A stretch of DNA of 64,000 nucleotides from Streptomyces sp. BK340 (GTDB lineage Bacteria > Actinomycetota > Actinomycetes > Streptomycetales > Streptomycetaceae): contig NZ_VISR01000003.1 of the NCBI RefSeq assembly GCF_007827595.1, positions 310,001-374,000 of the forward strand. The letters run 5' to 3'. The notes under the pieces were generated by a model, which was given only the letters and a program-made list of their open reading frames with translations, was not told the origin of the DNA and searched no databases. The position numbers and the translations under genes are program-made. Within the stretch, counting starts at the first letter, position 1. Every line of letters begins with the position of its first letter. Positions 54,472 through 62,462 of this stretch are shown piece after piece.

Positions 54472-54614
54472 GCACCCCACCATCACCCGCGCCCCGGGCC
54501 GCCGCCAGTTCGCACGCCCGGCCCGCGCGGCCCGACGAAGTGTCCTCCCACCAGGCCCGATGCCGCACACACTGTCGACGGCCGGACGACGCCGGCGCTG
54601 GTTAGGGTCACCCC

Positions 54615-54959
54615 ATGACGCACAGCTTCGCGCTCCACATCCCCGACGCCGACCTCGAACCCGAGCCCCTCGACCCGGAGCAGATCGTCTCCGGGAACCC
54701 GGAGGTGACCGGGAAGGTGGTCTGGGAGTCGGCGGACGGCCGGCAGATCCGCGGGATCTGGCAGATCACCCCGGGCGTGGTCACCGACACCGAGGCGGAC
54801 GAGCTGTTCGTGGTGATCAGCGGGTCGGCGACGATCGAGTTCGAGGACGGGCCGACGCTGCGGGTGGGTCCCGGGGACATGGCGGTGCTGCGCGCCGGCG
54901 ACCGCACGACGTGGACCGTGCACGAGACGCTGCGCAAGGCGTACGCGATCAATCTGTGA
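54615..54959 (+). CDS. cupin-domain protein
   Basis: A 114-residue single-domain cupin. GIWQITPGVVTDTEADELFVVISGSATIEFEDG is motif 1, and LRVGPGDMAVLRAGDRTTWTVHETLRKAY is motif 2, as in the (S)-ureidoglycine aminohydrolase-like DUF861 group. The usual first-motif histidines are replaced by D/E, so metal binding is uncertain. Its last codons overlap the convergent LacI stop by 11 bases. Confidence 0.8.
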   Translation: MTHSFALHIPDADLEPEPLDPEQIVSGNPEVTGKVVWESADGRQIRGIWQITPGVVTDTEADELFVVISGSATIEFEDGPTLRVGPGDMAVLRAGDRTTWTVHETLRKAYAINL

Positions 54960-55953
54960 GGCGGGGCGGCGGCGCCGTAGTACCCCGGATCTCCAGGGTC
55001 GGTGCGGCCAGGTGCAGCCGCCCCTCGTCCGACGGCCGCTCGAAGCGGTCCAGGAGGCAGCGGGCGGCTCGCCGGCCGACCTCGTGCGGGGCGGTGTCGA
55101 CGGTGGTGAGCCAGACGTGCCGCAGCCGGGCGATGCTGGTGTTGTCGTACCCGGCCACCGACAGGTCGCGCGGGACGGTGAGGCCCAGCTCCCCGGCCGC
55201 CGAGAGCGCGCCGACCGAGGCCATGTCGTTGACGGCGAAGACCGCCGTGGGCCGGTCTGCGCGGCTGAGCAGCCGTACCGTGCCCCGGTAGCCGCCCTCC
55301 TCGGTCAGATCGCCGGGTTCGACCAGCGGTTCGGCGCCGTGCGCCCGCATGGCCGCCTCGAAGCCGCGCCGCCGCAGCTCGCCGACGGCGCCGTGGCCCG
55401 CGAGATGGGCGATCCGGCGGTGGCCGAGGCCGAGCAGGTGCTCGGTGGCCAGCCGGGCCCCGAGTTCGTCGTCCCCGGCGACGACGTCCACGCCCGGCGG
55501 CTGCGGCTCGCGGGCGCCCGCCACGACCACCGGCATCCGCCGGGCCAGCGTGCCGAGTCCGCCCGCGTCCGGGACCGTACCGACCACCACCAGGCCGTCG
55601 GCGCCCAGGTCCAGGAAGGGTTCGGCGAGGTCGTGGCCCATGCGCCGGTTCAGCCGGGCGTCGGCGAGCAGCATGTGCAGGCCGGCCGCGTGCAGCAGGG
55701 GGTTCAGGCCGTCGAGCAGGTCGACGAACCAGGGGTTGCGCAGGTCGTCGAGGAGGACGCCGACGGTGCGGGTGCGCTGCTCGCTCAGGCTGCGCGCGGC
55801 GGCGTTGGGCCGGTAGCCCAGCTCGCCCACGGCCTTGAGCACGGCGTCCCGCTTCTCCGCGCGTACCTGGCCGGAGCCGCGCAGGACCAGTGAGACCAGC
55901 GACTTCGACACCCCGGCCCGTTCGGCCACGTCGCGGATCGTCGGCGGTCTCAT
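54949..55953 (-). CDS. LacI-family transcriptional regulator 1
   Basis: Sugar-responsive repressor, 334 residues. Helix-turn-helix TIRDVAERAGVSKSLVSLVLRGSGQVRAEKR at residues 5-35, then a periplasmic-binding-protein-like effector domain (VGVLLDDLRNPWFVDLLDGL, VAGYDNTSIARLRHVWLTTVD). It diverges from the first Gfo/Idh gene. Two palindromes, one just before its own ATG and one at the Gfo/Idh ribosome site, are likely its operators. Confidence 0.9.
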   Translation of the reverse strand: MRPPTIRDVAERAGVSKSLVSLVLRGSGQVRAEKRDAVLKAVGELGYRPNAAARSLSEQRTRTVGVLLDDLRNPWFVDLLDGLNPLLHAAGLHMLLADARLNRRMGHDLAEPFLDLGADGLVVVGTVPDAGGLGTLARRMPVVVAGAREPQPPGVDVVAGDDELGARLATEHLLGLGHRRIAHLAGHGAVGELRRRGFEAAMRAHGAEPLVEPGDLTEEGGYRGTVRLLSRADRPTAVFAVNDMASVGALSAAGELGLTVPRDLSVAGYDNTSIARLRHVWLTTVDTAPHEVGRRAARCLLDRFERPSDEGRLHLAAPTLEIRGTTAPPPRLTD

Positions 55954-55957
55954 GGGA

Positions 55958-55969
55958 TGGACCGTTCCA
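55958..55969. promoter_or_regulatory. LacI-type operator O1
   Basis: TGGACCGTTCCA, a near-palindrome five bases before the LacI 1 start. It differs from O2 by one base (T for G in the middle). Confidence 0.6.
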
Positions 55970-56071
55970 TGTGGCGGGCCGGGCTGTCAAAGGGTTGACA
56001 TGGATCCGTTCTCCCTTGCCGAAGGGTTGACGCGCGCGCCATGTCCGTACAAAGGTGGCCCGGACAGGATG

Positions 56072-56083
56072 TGGACCGGTCCA
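56072..56083. promoter_or_regulatory. LacI-type operator O2
   Basis: TGGACCGGTCCA, a perfect 12-bp palindrome with the central CG typical of LacI sites, 13 bases before the Gfo/Idh ATG and 114 bases from O1. Binding would cover the ribosome site region and could loop with O1. Confidence 0.75.
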
Positions 56084-56096
56084 AAAAGGGGCTGTC

Positions 56097-57257
56097 ATGG
56101 TGGATGCGCTCGGTGTCGCCGTCGTCGGGTTCGGCTGGATGGGGCGGGTGCACACCCAGGCCTACGCCCGCGTCCGGCACCACTATCCGCAGCTCGCCCT
56201 GCGGCCCGAACTGGTGGCGGTGGCCGAGGAGGTGCCGGGCCGGGCCGAGGAGGCCGCCGAACGGTTCGGGTTCGCCTCCGCCACCCGCGACTGGCGTGAG
56301 GTGGCCGCCGATCCGCGGGTCCGGGCCGTCAGCGTCACCGCGCCCAACTTCCTGCACCGGGAGATCGGGGTGGCGATGGCCGAGGCGGGCAAGCACCTGT
56401 GGATCGAGAAGCCGGTGGGTCTGACCGGCGATGACGCCCGCGCGGTGGCCGACGCGGTCGCCAAGGCCGGGGTCCGGGGCACGGTCGGCTTCAACTACCG
56501 CAATGCGCCCGCCGTGGAGGCCGCCCGCGACCTGATCGCCTCCGGCGGGATCGGCACCGTCACCCATGTCCGCATCCGTCTGTTCAGCGACTACGCGGCC
56601 CATCCCGAAGGCGCTCTGACCTGGCGGTACGAGCGCGAGCGCGGCGGCAGCGGGGTGCTCGGCGACCTGGCTTCGCACGGCGCCGACCTGGCCCGCTTCC
56701 TGCTCGGCGACATCGCGTCCCTGACCGCCGACACCGCGGTCTTCGTCCCGGAGCGGGCCCGCCCCACGGGTGCGACGGCGGGTCACGCGCTGGCCTCCGG
56801 CGGCGAACCGGGCCCGGTCGAGAACGAGGACTACGTCAGCTGCCTGCTGCGCTTCGCCTCCGGCGCCCGCGGCGTCCTGGAGGCCTGCCGGGTCTCGGTC
56901 GGCGAGCAGAACAACTACGGCTTCGAGGTGCACGGCACCCGGGGCGCGGTGTCCTGGGACTTCCGCCGGATGAACGAGCTGGCGGTCAGCCGCGGTACGA
57001 CGTACCAGGACCAGCCGGTGAGCACGGTGTACGTGGGTCCGGGCGACGGCGAGTTCGCCGCGTTCCAGCCGGGCGCCGGCAACGCGATGGGCTACGACGA
57101 CCTGAAGGTGATCGAGGCGTACCGCTTCCTGCGCTCGATCGCCGAGGGCCGGCCGTACGGCGCCACCCTGGCCGACGCGGTGCACGGCGCGGCCGTGCTC
57201 GACGCGATGGCGGTGTCGGCCGAGACCGGGACGTGGGTCAGCCTGCCTGCGTCGTAG
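56097..57257 (+). CDS. Gfo/Idh/MocA-family oxidoreductase 1
   Basis: NAD(P)-dependent sugar or cyclitol dehydrogenase, 386 residues. Rossmann motif VAVVGFGWMGRVHTQAY at the start; KHLWIEKPVGLTGDD holds the catalytic EKP lysine; GVLGDLASHGADLARFLLG is the substrate-binding aspartate/histidine region. ATG with AAGGGG five to six bases upstream; the frame upstream covers operator O2. The gene overlaps the convergent LacI 2 stop by 20 bases. Confidence 0.9.
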   Translation: MVDALGVAVVGFGWMGRVHTQAYARVRHHYPQLALRPELVAVAEEVPGRAEEAAERFGFASATRDWREVAADPRVRAVSVTAPNFLHREIGVAMAEAGKHLWIEKPVGLTGDDARAVADAVAKAGVRGTVGFNYRNAPAVEAARDLIASGGIGTVTHVRIRLFSDYAAHPEGALTWRYERERGGSGVLGDLASHGADLARFLLGDIASLTADTAVFVPERARPTGATAGHALASGGEPGPVENEDYVSCLLRFASGARGVLEACRVSVGEQNNYGFEVHGTRGAVSWDFRRMNELAVSRGTTYQDQPVSTVYVGPGDGEFAAFQPGAGNAMGYDDLKVIEAYRFLRSIAEGRPYGATLADAVHGAAVLDAMAVSAETGTWVSLPAS

Positions 57258-58269
57258 GCATGTTGTAGGGCGTGACCACCTGGATCGCGGACGGCAGGGT
57301 GGGTCCCGCCGGGGGCAGTGCGCCGTGGGCGCGCATGACGAGGTGGCAGGCCTCGCGCATGTCCTGGCGCAGGTCGTGGTGGAGCACGGCGGACAGACGG
57401 TGCTCGCGCAGCAGCCGGGTGTTGTCGTGGTCGAGGTCGTGCGCGACGAACACGGCGCACTCGCGGCCCAGCTCCCCGAAGGCCCGCAGTGTCGCGATGT
57501 TGCCGCCGCCGATCGAGTAGACGGCCCGGATCTCCGGGTCGCGCTGCAGAGCGGCCCGGACCAGGTCGTACTGCGTGGCGTCCAGGCCCTGCCCCTCGGT
57601 CAGCTCCACGAGCACGCGGTCGGGGTGCCGGGCACGCATGACGCTGCGGAAGCCCATCTCGCGCTCCTCCTCGTTGCGGAAGAAGCCGCTGCTCAGGCTG
57701 GTGAGGACGTTGCCGGGGCGGTCGCCGAGCCACTGGCCCATGAGGTAGGCCGCGGTGGCACCGGCCGCGCGGTTGTCGATGCCCACGTAGCCGAGCCGGC
57801 CGCTCGCGGGCAGGTCGGTCACCAGGGTGACGACCGGTATGCCGGCCGCGGTCAGCCGGCCGACGGCCGCCGTGACCTCGGGGACGTCCGGGGCCTTGAG
57901 GATCACGCCCTGGGAGCCGCGCCGGGCGATCCGGTCCAGGATCGTGACCAGCTCCCCCGCCGGGGCGGTCTCCCGGAAGTGGAAGCGCGAGCGCAGCACG
58001 GCCGGGTGCAGGGAGGGCAGTTCGGCCTCCAGGGCGGCCCGGACGGCCGTGGTGAACCGGTCGGGCGCCTGGATCACGATGTCGACCATGAAGGTACGGC
58101 CGACGAGCCGGACCTGGGTGCGCTGCCGGTCCAGGTCGGCGATGGCCCGGTGCACCTCCTGCGCGGTGCTGGCCCGCACCCCTCCCCGGCCGTTGAGCAC
58201 GCGGTCCACGGTGGCCTCGCTGAGGCCGGCCTGACGGGCGATCTCACGGATCGGGAAGGGGTGGCCCAC
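57238..58269 (-). CDS. LacI-family transcriptional regulator 2
   Basis: A 343-residue repressor. Helix-turn-helix PIREIARQAGLSEATVDRVLNGRGGVRASTAQEV at the start, then an effector domain similar to ribose/inositol-binding proteins (VVTLVTDLPASGRLGYVGIDNRAAGATAAYLM, AVYSIGGGNIATLRAFGEL). GTG start with AAGGAG seven bases upstream. It diverges from the dioxygenase/SDR/Gfo operon and probably regulates it. Confidence 0.88.
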   Translation of the reverse strand: MGHPFPIREIARQAGLSEATVDRVLNGRGGVRASTAQEVHRAIADLDRQRTQVRLVGRTFMVDIVIQAPDRFTTAVRAALEAELPSLHPAVLRSRFHFRETAPAGELVTILDRIARRGSQGVILKAPDVPEVTAAVGRLTAAGIPVVTLVTDLPASGRLGYVGIDNRAAGATAAYLMGQWLGDRPGNVLTSLSSGFFRNEEEREMGFRSVMRARHPDRVLVELTEGQGLDATQYDLVRAALQRDPEIRAVYSIGGGNIATLRAFGELGRECAVFVAHDLDHDNTRLLREHRLSAVLHHDLRQDMREACHLVMRAHGALPPAGPTLPSAIQVVTPYNMPTTQAG

Positions 58270-58282
58270 GGTTCGGCTCCTT

Positions 58283-58324
58283 GAGGGGTTTTTGATGGAT
58301 CGCTGCCGGTTGTTCGAGGGGTTT
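58283..58324. promoter_or_regulatory. direct repeat between LacI 2 and the dioxygenase operon
   Basis: GAGGGGTTT occurs at 58283-58291 and 58316-58324, 33 bases apart (about three helical turns), in the 109-base divergent gap. It may be part of the LacI 2 binding region; no clean LacI palindrome was found here. Confidence 0.3.
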
Positions 58325-58378
58325 GTACTGACAAGAATGACAGCACGACGTCGCCCCGGGAACGAAAGAAGGACGACG

Positions 58379-59542
58379 ATGTCCCGCACCGCCGCACAGG
58401 GCCGTGCCTGGCTCTCCGAGCAGGACTGCGACCTCGGCTCCTTCCGCGCCCTGCTCGCGCGGACCACCGATCCCGCGGAGTACCCGTACGCCGCGTCGGT
58501 GGAGAGCGACGTGCTCGTCTACGACAGCGAACGGCTCCGCGCCGGTGACCGCCGGGAGGTGCAGGCCGAGCTGGTCCGGGCGCTCACCGACGGGCCCGGC
58601 GTCGTGGTCCTCGAGGGCGCCTTCCCCGACCCGGCGGTCGTCGACCGGGCCACGGCGGTGTTCGACGCCCTGATCGCCGAGCAGCGGGCCTCCGGCGCGG
58701 GCGCCGGGGATCATTTCGCCAGGCCGGGCACCAACGACCGGGTGTGGAACGCCCTGGAGAAGGCGGCGCTGTACGACCCGGAGACGTTCGCCGACTACTA
58801 CGCCAACGACCTCGTGGCCCTGGTCGCGGAGGCCTGGCTCGGCCCCGGCTACCAGGTCACCTCGCAGATCAACGTGGTCAACCCGGGAGGCGCCGCCCAG
58901 ACCGCGCACCGGGACTACCATCTCGGCTTCCTGACCGGCGAGGCCGCCGCCGCCTTCCCCGCGCACGTCCACCGCCTCTCCCCCGCGCTCACGCTGCAGG
59001 GCGCGGTCGCGCACTGCGACATGCCGGTCGAGTCGGGGCCGACGCTGTACCTGCCGTACTCGCAGCGGTACGAACCCGGCTACCTGGCCTGGCGGCTCCC
59101 GGAGTTCCAGGCCCACTTCGACGCGCACCACGTCCAGCTTCCCCTCGCCAAGGGCGACGCGGCCTTCTTCAACCCGGCGCTCTTCCACGCCGCCGGCCCG
59201 AACCGTTCGGCGGACGTCCGGCGCATGGCCAACCTGCTCCAGGTGTCCTCGGCGTTCGGGCGGGCGATGGAGACGGTGGACCGGGAGGCCGTGGCCAACG
59301 CGGTCTTCCCGGTGCTGCTGAAACGCAGGGCGCAAGGCGTGGGTCAGGAGTGGCTCGACCACGTGATCGCCGCGAGCGCCGAGGGCTATCCGTTCCCCAC
59401 CGACCTCGACGACGATCCGCCGGTCGGCGGTCTGGCGCCGCCCTCACAGGCGGACGTGGTACGGCGGGCGGTGCGCGAGGAATGGACTCCCCGGGCCCTG
59501 CGGGACGAGCTGCGGGCCGGCGCCGAGCGGCGCAAGAGCTGA
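58379..59542 (+). CDS. phytanoyl-CoA dioxygenase (PhyH) family protein
   Basis: Fe(II)/2-oxoglutarate-dependent oxygenase, 387 residues. Iron ligands H177 and D179 in TAHRDYHLG and H270 in LFHAAGPNRS; R275 two turns on would bind 2-oxoglutarate. The jelly-roll core runs from about 70 to 320. ATG with GAAGGA five bases before. It heads an operon with an SDR and a Gfo/Idh enzyme, so it probably hydroxylates a sugar-like or cyclitol compound rather than a fatty acyl-CoA. Confidence 0.88.
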   Translation: MSRTAAQGRAWLSEQDCDLGSFRALLARTTDPAEYPYAASVESDVLVYDSERLRAGDRREVQAELVRALTDGPGVVVLEGAFPDPAVVDRATAVFDALIAEQRASGAGAGDHFARPGTNDRVWNALEKAALYDPETFADYYANDLVALVAEAWLGPGYQVTSQINVVNPGGAAQTAHRDYHLGFLTGEAAAAFPAHVHRLSPALTLQGAVAHCDMPVESGPTLYLPYSQRYEPGYLAWRLPEFQAHFDAHHVQLPLAKGDAAFFNPALFHAAGPNRSADVRRMANLLQVSSAFGRAMETVDREAVANAVFPVLLKRRAQGVGQEWLDHVIAASAEGYPFPTDLDDDPPVGGLAPPSQADVVRRAVREEWTPRALRDELRAGAERRKS

Positions 59543-59557
59543 AAGAGCAAGGAACTC

Positions 59558-60334
59558 ATGGGACTTCTCGACGACAAGGTCGTCCTCGTCAACGGCGGCA
59601 GCCAGGGCGTCGGCGCCGCGATCGCGCGGGCCGCCGTGCGGGAGGGCGCCACGGTGGCCGTGACCGGGCGCCGCCCCGAACCGGGCGAGGCCCTGGTGAC
59701 CGAACTGTCCGCGGCCGGCGGCAGGGCGATGTACGTCCAGGCCGATCTGTCGGACGCCGACCAGGCCAAGGCCTCGGTGGCCGAGGTGGCCGACGCCTAC
59801 GGCCGGATCGACTGCCTGGTCAACTCGGCCGGCCTGACCTCACGCGGGACCCTGCTCGACACGACGCCCGAGCTGTTCGACGCGCACATCGCGGTCAACC
59901 TCAAGGGGCCGTTCTTCGCGATGCAGGCGGCGGTGGCCGACATGGTGGCGCGCAAGGCGGCCGGCACGATCGTCAACATCATCACCTCGTCGGCGCACGG
60001 CGGGCAGCCGTTCCTCGCACCGTACGTCGCCGCCAAGGCCGGCCTGGCGGGCCTGACCCGCAACGCCGCGCACGCCCATCGCTGGGACCGGATCCGGATC
60101 AACGGCCTGAACATCGGCTGGACCGCGACGGAGGGCGAGGACGCCACCCAGCGCGCCTTCCACGACGCGGGCGACGACTGGCAGGAGCAGGCCGCCGCCC
60201 GGCTGCCGATGGGCAGGCTCGGCCGGCCGGACGAGATCGCCGACTTCGTGGTCCTGCTCCTGTCCGACCGGTCCGGAGTGGTCACCGGTTCGGTGATCGA
60301 CTGGGACCAGAACGTGCTCGGCGCCCTCGACTAG
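59558..60334 (+). CDS. short-chain dehydrogenase/reductase
   Basis: Classical SDR of 258 residues. Cofactor motif VNGGSQGVGAAIARAA at 10-25 (one G replaced by N-G-G-S form), NSAG at about 88, and the active-site Y-x-x-x-K in YVAAKAG (near 152-156) with the serine in TSSAHGG. The C-terminal VVTGSVIDWDQNVLG replaces the usual DGG. It starts 15 bases after the dioxygenase gene in the same operon. Confidence 0.92.
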   Translation: MGLLDDKVVLVNGGSQGVGAAIARAAVREGATVAVTGRRPEPGEALVTELSAAGGRAMYVQADLSDADQAKASVAEVADAYGRIDCLVNSAGLTSRGTLLDTTPELFDAHIAVNLKGPFFAMQAAVADMVARKAAGTIVNIITSSAHGGQPFLAPYVAAKAGLAGLTRNAAHAHRWDRIRINGLNIGWTATEGEDATQRAFHDAGDDWQEQAAARLPMGRLGRPDEIADFVVLLLSDRSGVVTGSVIDWDQNVLGALD

Positions 60335-60376
60335 CTCTCTCCTCCAGCACCCTCGCACCTTAGGAGCCGCACCCTC

Positions 60377-61381
60377 ATGCGCATCGGAATCCTCGGCCTC
60401 GGCCGCATCGGCGCTTTCCACGCCGAGACACTCTCCGGGCTCGACGCCGTCGAGTCCCTCGTCGTCACCGACCCGTTCACGGACGCGGCCAAGGCAGCGG
60501 CCGAGCGGTTCGGGGCCGAGGTCGCCGACTCGCCCGAGGCGCTGCTGGCCGCCGGCGTGGACGGCATCGTGGTGGCCGCCGCGACCGACGCCCACCCGGC
60601 GCTGATCCGGGCGGGAGTCGAGGCGGGCGTCCCCGTCTTCTGCGAGAAGCCGGTCGCCCGCACCATGGCGGAGGGCGTCGAGGTCCTCAAGGCCGTGCAG
60701 GGCAGCGACGTGCCGATCCAGGTCGGCTACAACCGCCGCTTCGACACCGGTTTCGTCGCCGCACGGGCCGCGGTGCAGGCGGGCGAGCTGGGCAAGCTGC
60801 ACACGGTCCGCTCGACGACCCTGGACCCGGCACCGCCGCCGGCCGCCTACATCGCCGCCTCCGGGGGCATCTTCCGCGACTGCTCCGTCCACGACTTCGA
60901 CATCATCCGCTGGGTGACCGGCCGCGAGGTCACCGAGGTGTACGCGGTGGGCGGCAACCGGGGCGCCGGCTACATCAAGGAGGCGGGCGACGCCGACACC
61001 ACCGGCGCGATCCTCACCCTGGACGACGGCACGATCGCAGTGGTCTCCAACTCCCGCCACAACGCCCGTGGTTACGACGTCCGCATGGAACTCCACGGCT
61101 TCGCGGACTCGATCGCGGTCGGCCTGGACGACAAGCTCCCGCTCCGCTCGGTCGAGCCGGGGGTGACCTTCCCGGCGGGCACCCCGCACGACTTCTTCAT
61201 GGACCGCTTCACCGAGGCCTACCGCGCCGAACTCACCGCGTTCACCGAGGTCGTGGCCGGCACCCGCCCCTCCCCCTGCACCGTCGAGGACGCCCTGGAG
61301 GCGGGCTGGATCGCCGATGCCTGCACCCTGTCCCTGCGCGAGCACCGGCCGGTGACGATCGCGGAGGTGCGGGGGGCCTGA
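60377..61381 (+). CDS. Gfo/Idh/MocA-family oxidoreductase 2, inositol 2-dehydrogenase-like
   Basis: NAD-dependent dehydrogenase of 334 residues. IGILGLGRIGAFHAETL is the Rossmann motif; VPVFCEKPVARTMAEGVE contains the EKP lysine; QVGYNRRFDTGFVAA and GGIFRDCSVHDFDIIRWVTG are characteristic of IolG-like inositol dehydrogenases. It is the last gene of the three-gene operon, with AGGAG upstream of the ATG. The substrate may be an inositol or an inosose derived from it. Confidence 0.9.
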   Translation: MRIGILGLGRIGAFHAETLSGLDAVESLVVTDPFTDAAKAAAERFGAEVADSPEALLAAGVDGIVVAAATDAHPALIRAGVEAGVPVFCEKPVARTMAEGVEVLKAVQGSDVPIQVGYNRRFDTGFVAARAAVQAGELGKLHTVRSTTLDPAPPPAAYIAASGGIFRDCSVHDFDIIRWVTGREVTEVYAVGGNRGAGYIKEAGDADTTGAILTLDDGTIAVVSNSRHNARGYDVRMELHGFADSIAVGLDDKLPLRSVEPGVTFPAGTPHDFFMDRFTEAYRAELTAFTEVVAGTRPSPCTVEDALEAGWIADACTLSLREHRPVTIAEVRGA

Positions 61382-61413
61382 CGGCGGACCTCCGTCGGCC
61401 CGGACGACGGCCC

Positions 61414-61444
61414 GTCCGTGCCCGAGGCCCACTCGGGCACGGAC
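61414..61444. terminator. strong hairpin after the second Gfo/Idh gene
   Basis: Thirteen-base perfect arms GTCCGTGCCCGAG/CTCGGGCACGGAC with a five-base loop, 33 bases after the stop. Confidence 0.75.
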
Positions 61445-61476
61445 CCATGAGATCTGGATCACAACCCGTGAGTGAA

Positions 61477-61504
61477 TGTCACACTCCGGGTGCCCGGGGC
61501 GCTC
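61477..61504 (+). promoter_or_regulatory. ECF41-type autoregulatory promoter
   Basis: TGTCACA followed after 16 bases by CGCTC. The described ECF41 promoter is TGTCACA-N16-CGTC, so the -35 is exact and the -10 has one extra or changed base. It lies 37-64 bases before the sigma factor ATG. Confidence 0.7.
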
Positions 61505-61540
61505 TCAGTTCGGAAAGCATCCGCGACGAGAGGCCCCGCG

Positions 61541-62446
61541 ATGTCCGACACCGCGACACAGGTGTTCCACGACCACCGTGAACTGCTGTTCTCCATCGTC
61601 TACAACATGCTCGGCAGCGTCGCCGACACCGAGGACGTGCTGCAGGAGACCTGGCTGTCGTGGACGGCCAGGAAGCAGGCGGCGAACGCGGAGCCGATCG
61701 ACAACCCGCGCGCCTACCTGGTGCGGATAGCCGTGAACCGGGCCCTCGCCCACCAGGCCACGGTCAGCCGCCGCCGCGAGACGTACGTCGGGCCGTGGCT
61801 GCCCGAGCCGGTCGTCGGCCCCCTCACCGGCACTCCCGCCCCGGACGATGCCGCCGACACGGCGATGCGCGCCGAGTCGGTGTCGATGGCGCTGCTGGTG
61901 GTCCTGGAAACCCTCACTCCGCTGGAGCGCGGGGTGTTCGTCCTGCACGAGGTGTTCGGCTACGCCCACACCGAGATCGCGGACATCCTCGGCCGCAGCC
62001 CCTCGGCGATCCGCCAGCTCGCCCATCGCGCCCGGGAGCACGTCCACGCGCGACGCCCCCGCTACGAGCCCGACCCGCGCGTCCGCCGGCAGGTGACCGA
62101 ACGGTTCCTGGCCGCCGCCCTCGGCGGTGACCTGGACGCCCTCCTGCGGCTCCTGGCGCCGGAGGTCACCCTGTGGGGCGACGCCGGAGGCAAGGGCCGG
62201 GCGCCTGCGGGCCTGCGTCCGATGCACGGCCGGGACAAGGTCGCCCGGCTGCTCGCCGCTGCCGCCCCCCACTCCGGCAAGGGCCTCGACATCGCCTACC
62301 GCAGCGTCAACGGCGCCCCGGCGGCAGTGCTGTTCGCCGGTGACACCCTGTACGCCGTCCTCGTCCTCGATCTCACTCCGGACGGCGACCAGGTGTGCGG
62401 GATCTATGTCGTCGCCAATCCCGACAAGCTCGCTCACGTCGACTGA
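61541..62446 (+). CDS. ECF41-family sigma factor (SigJ-like) with SnoaL-like extension
   Basis: Alternative sigma factor of 301 residues. Regions 2 and 4 occupy residues 1-180 (LGSVADTEDVLQETWLSW, YAHTEIADILGRSPSAIRQLAHRA). The C-terminal SnoaL-like domain (about 190-301) carries the ECF41 hallmarks WGDAGGKGRAP (DGGGK-type) and NPDKL, which modulate activity in place of an anti-sigma factor. ATG chosen because the longer GTG frame covers its own promoter. Usual ECF41 neighbours are a carboxymuconolactone decarboxylase or oxidoreductase; here the next gene is an MMPL transporter 16 bases away. Confidence 0.92.
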   Translation: MSDTATQVFHDHRELLFSIVYNMLGSVADTEDVLQETWLSWTARKQAANAEPIDNPRAYLVRIAVNRALAHQATVSRRRETYVGPWLPEPVVGPLTGTPAPDDAADTAMRAESVSMALLVVLETLTPLERGVFVLHEVFGYAHTEIADILGRSPSAIRQLAHRAREHVHARRPRYEPDPRVRRQVTERFLAAALGGDLDALLRLLAPEVTLWGDAGGKGRAPAGLRPMHGRDKVARLLAAAAPHSGKGLDIAYRSVNGAPAAVLFAGDTLYAVLVLDLTPDGDQVCGIYVVANPDKLAHVD

Positions 62447-62462
62447 ACGCCGAGGAATCCAC

